This document shows, piece after piece, positions 61,640 through 64,000 of a stretch of DNA of 64,000 nt (positions are counted from its first letter, which is position 1; each line of letters opens with the position of its first letter). The notes under the pieces were generated by a model that had not been told where the DNA came from, did not search any database, and saw only the letters and a list, made by a program, of their open reading frames with translations. The DNA lies in the NCBI GenBank assembly GCA_963668495.1, contig OY764545.1, positions 744,001 through 808,000 on the forward strand, read 5' to 3'. The stretch comes from Oleispirillum sp963668495 (GTDB taxonomy: Bacteria > Pseudomonadota > Alphaproteobacteria > Rhodospirillales > Rhodospirillaceae). Position numbers and translations under genes: made by a program.

Positions 61640-62992
61640 ATGTCGCAATCTCATACTGATACTATTTTTGCGCCGGCGACAGCACCAGGTATTGCCGGTG
61701 TTGCGGTTATACGTTTGTCTGGGCCTCACGCATATTCCGCGACATTAGATTTAAGCCGTAAAGAAAGCCTGACACCGCGCGTATTGCACCGGGCGGATCT
61801 TTACCACCCAAACACCGGCGATTTGATTGATCGTGGGATGGCTGTGTATTTTCCCGGACCGGCGAGTTTCACTGGTGAAGATGTGGTGGAATTGCACCTT
61901 CATGGAAGTTCAGCGATTTTGCAGGTCATGGGGGAGGTCCTATCCCACATGCCACATGTGCGTTGGGCAGAACCGGGCGAATTTTCCCGACGGGCATTTG
62001 ATAACGATAAAATGGATTTAACCGCAGCGGAGGGTTTGGCAGATCTGCTGGCTGCGGAAACCGAGGCGCAACGCAAACAAGCGTTGCAACAAATGGATGG
62101 TGCATTAGCCAAACGTCTGGATGGTATTCGTAACAAAGGCATTAATGCGTTGGCATTTATGGAGGCAACCATTGATTTCCCTGAGGATGAATTGCCTCAG
62201 GATACCTTTGATCGTGGACGTTTGATGGTCGAAGACCTGCGCCAGGATTTATCAGATTTGATTGATACGGCGAAAATTGGCAATCGTATCCGTCAGGGCG
62301 TATCCTTGGTGGTTGTTGGAACGCCCAACGTTGGTAAATCCAGTTTGGTTAATGCGTTGGCGGGCTGGGATGCGGCAATTGTTTCGTCAACAGCGGGGAC
62401 GACCCGTGACCGCGTATCCGTCGATTTGGTTTTGGATGGTATTCCGATTAAAATTACGGATACAGCAGGTTTGCGCGATGCGACAGACGATATCGAAGCC
62501 GAAGGAATTCGCCGGACTAAAGTTTCTGTTCAAACCGCAGATTTGAAAATTGCCGTTTTTTCTGCGGAAAGTTGGCCTAATTTGGATGATCCCACATGGC
62601 AATGGGTTGACAACCAGACCCTGATTGTGGTCAACAAGGCCGACTTGAATTCCGATGCTGTGTCGATGACAGTTGAGACACCGACTGAACCGGTGTTTGT
62701 TTCTGCATTGCATCAGGAAGGACTGGGGAATTTAACCGAACGCTTGCGTGGTAATCTCCGGTCGATTTTGACCCATCAGGTTGGTGAAAGTGCGCCGTTG
62801 ACACGTGAACGTCATCGGGCAATTGCTGAATCGGCGATTGAGGCCTTGGATCGAGCCTTGATGCAGGATGATCTCGAATTGAAAACTGAAGATTTACGTC
62901 TGGCAGTCCGGGAATTGGGACGTATGACAGGACGTGTCGATGTTGAGGATGTTCTGGATCGAATCTTTAGTGAGTTTTGTATCGGCAAATGA
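61640..62992 (+). CDS. mnmE: tRNA modification GTPase MnmE
   Basis: A 450-residue protein: N-terminal tetrahydrofolate-binding domain (IFAPATAPGIAGVAVIRLSG), helical domain, G domain with G1 GTPNVGKSS (227-235), G2 TAGTTRD, G3 DTAGLRD and G4 VNKAD, and C-terminal FCIGK with the conserved Cys. With MnmG it modifies the wobble uridine of tRNAs. I use the ATG at 61640; a TTG five codons earlier is open. The parS site lies immediately upstream. Confidence 0.97.
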   Translation: MSQSHTDTIFAPATAPGIAGVAVIRLSGPHAYSATLDLSRKESLTPRVLHRADLYHPNTGDLIDRGMAVYFPGPASFTGEDVVELHLHGSSAILQVMGEVLSHMPHVRWAEPGEFSRRAFDNDKMDLTAAEGLADLLAAETEAQRKQALQQMDGALAKRLDGIRNKGINALAFMEATIDFPEDELPQDTFDRGRLMVEDLRQDLSDLIDTAKIGNRIRQGVSLVVVGTPNVGKSSLVNALAGWDAAIVSSTAGTTRDRVSVDLVLDGIPIKITDTAGLRDATDDIEAEGIRRTKVSVQTADLKIAVFSAESWPNLDDPTWQWVDNQTLIVVNKADLNSDAVSMTVETPTEPVFVSALHQEGLGNLTERLRGNLRSILTHQVGESAPLTRERHRAIAESAIEALDRALMQDDLELKTEDLRLAVRELGRMTGRVDVEDVLDRIFSEFCIGK

Positions 62993-64000
62993 CCACAGAC
63001 AACACAAAATTTGACGTTATCGTGATTGGTGGCGGACATGCGGGCTGTGAGGCGGCTTTGGCTTCGGCTCGTTTTGGCGCACGCACGGCTCTTTTGACTC
63101 ACCGTTTGGATACAATCGGCGAAATGTCCTGTAATCCGGCGATTGGCGGCCTAGCCAAAGGGCATCTGGTGCGAGAAATTGATGCACTTGACGGCGGCAT
63201 GGGGCGTTGGATTGACCAAGGTGGCATTCAATTCCGCATTCTGAACCGTTCGAAAGGTCCGGCAGTGCAGGGCCCCCGCGCGCAGGCAGATCGCAAACTG
63301 TATCGTCAGGCCGCATTTGCCGGAATGTCAGCCCAAGACAACTTGACCTTGATCGAAACCGCAGTCGAGGATTTGTTGTCGACGCCCGATAATCAGCAAA
63401 TCACGGGTGTGCGTACAGCTGATGGAACAGAATATCAGGCTGGTTGTGTGGTTTTAACTGCCGGGACGTTCCTAAAAGGGATTATGCATGTCGGGCAAAC
63501 CCAAACTCCCGGTGGTCGTCATGGTGAAGCGGCCTGTAATGGCTTGACTGCTTCTTTGCTTCGGTTTGGTTTGGATGTTGGTCGTCTGAAAACCGGGACT
63601 CCGGCTCGTCTGGATGGTCGAACCATTCATTGGGACCAGTTGGAAATGCAAGAAGGCGATAACCCGCCCGTGCCATTTTCCTTTATGACCGACAAAATCA
63701 CCACTCCGCAAATTGCTTGCGGCATTACTTATACCAATGCGGTGGTACATAAAGCGATTATGGATAATCTTGATCGCGCACCACTGTATTCCGGGCAAAT
63801 TGAAGGGATTGGTCCGCGATATTGTCCGTCAATTGAAGATAAAGTCGTGCGTTTTGCCCATAGGGAAGCCCACCAAATCTTTTTGGAACCGGAAGGGCTG
63901 GATGACCACACGGTTTATCCCAACGGTATTTCCACGTCGCTGCCGATTGATGTGCAAGATGCCATGATCCATGCCATTAAGGGGCTGGAAGATGTCACAA
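62989..64000 (+). CDS. mnmG: tRNA modification enzyme MnmG, partial (runs off right edge)
   Basis: Open from the ATG at 62989 to the window end, about 337 codons of the usual 620. The FAD-binding motif VIVIGGGHAGCEAALASARF is at residues 10-29, followed by LDTIGEMSCNPAIGGLAKGH, FRILNRSKGPAVQGPRAQAD and LKTGTPARLDG. Its start overlaps the mnmE stop (ATGA), so the two subunits are coupled. In related genomes rsmG, parA and parB follow, which fits the parS site found here. Confidence 0.97.
   Translation, partial: MTTDNTKFDVIVIGGGHAGCEAALASARFGARTALLTHRLDTIGEMSCNPAIGGLAKGHLVREIDALDGGMGRWIDQGGIQFRILNRSKGPAVQGPRAQADRKLYRQAAFAGMSAQDNLTLIETAVEDLLSTPDNQQITGVRTADGTEYQAGCVVLTAGTFLKGIMHVGQTQTPGGRHGEAACNGLTASLLRFGLDVGRLKTGTPARLDGRTIHWDQLEMQEGDNPPVPFSFMTDKITTPQIACGITYTNAVVHKAIMDNLDRAPLYSGQIEGIGPRYCPSIEDKVVRFAHREAHQIFLEPEGLDDHTVYPNGISTSLPIDVQDAMIHAIKGLEDVT

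Noticed and set aside
1..64000. CRISPR arrays, rRNA genes or intact insertion sequences
   Set aside because: No regularly spaced repeats, no rRNA sequence and no transposase or terminal inverted repeats were seen; the only mobile-element trace is the broken integrase.

Overview
The window is a 64 kb piece of an alphaproteobacterial chromosome of moderate GC content. Gene content and order fit the Rhodospirillales in the broad sense, probably a marine or aquatic lineage. Evidence for this is the order dnaQ-coaE-aroE-DUF299 / hemE-hemH-(hemJ-like)-rho-mnmE-mnmG, the Tim44-MltA-Smr-XRE block, DUF3576-leuS-lptE-holA, and a complete ccmABCDEFGH operon. The genus is not decided by the sequence.

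Layout. (1) 1-1.7 kb is the edge of a decayed genomic island. It holds an AT-rich orphan gene cut by the window edge and a tyrosine integrase broken by deletions and frameshifts, next to the 3' end of tRNA-Arg(CCT). (2) 1.8-10.7 kb carries a DUF523 protein, a three-gene signalling unit (PhnD-like binding protein, histidine kinase, REC-HDOD regulator), azlCD, a Cache-type chemoreceptor, a small orphan and a transaldolase-like aldolase. (3) 10.7-16.6 kb has feoAB with a histidine-rich secreted protein upstream, methylglyoxal synthase, a TPR protein and an SDR whose start codons overlap head to head, and a small heat-shock protein. (4) 16.9-22 kb has a SulP anion transporter, a PiT phosphate permease with a Pho-box-like triple repeat upstream, a PstS-like binding protein and cytochrome b561. 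(5) 22-28.2 kb is the cytochrome c maturation operon on the minus strand, in the order ccmA-B-C-D-E-F-G-H. (6) 28.3-39.3 kb has a PAS-GGDEF cyclase, ArsC, a YeeE/YedE sulfur-transport pair behind a palindromic operator, TrmO, a DMT exporter, aconitase, three tandem small paralogous proteins of unknown function, a TehA/SLAC1-like channel, YggS and ThiE. (7) 39.3-43.3 kb holds three tandem paralogous porins, each with its own terminator. (8) 43.6-55.7 kb is conserved core: DUF3576, leuS, lptE, holA, XRE, Smr, a membrane protein, mltA, Tim44-like, fxsA, secB, dnaQ, coaE, aroE.

The most important feature is the region around 56.5-57.0 kb. This AT-rich gap between the DUF299/PSRP gene and hemE has three perfect TTATCCACA DnaA boxes, and the same gene pair flanks oriC in Caulobacter and Rickettsia. 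About 4.8 kb to the right, just before mnmE, is a perfect 16-bp parS (ParB) site. To the right of the gap every gene except ogt is on the plus strand and reads G/T-rich; to the left, the plus strand reads C/A-rich. The window therefore very probably spans the chromosomal replication origin and its partition centromere.

Several CDS starts were moved from the longest open frame to an internal ATG/GTG with a better ribosome binding site; each case is noted in its entry. The island gene at the left and mnmG at the right run off the window.
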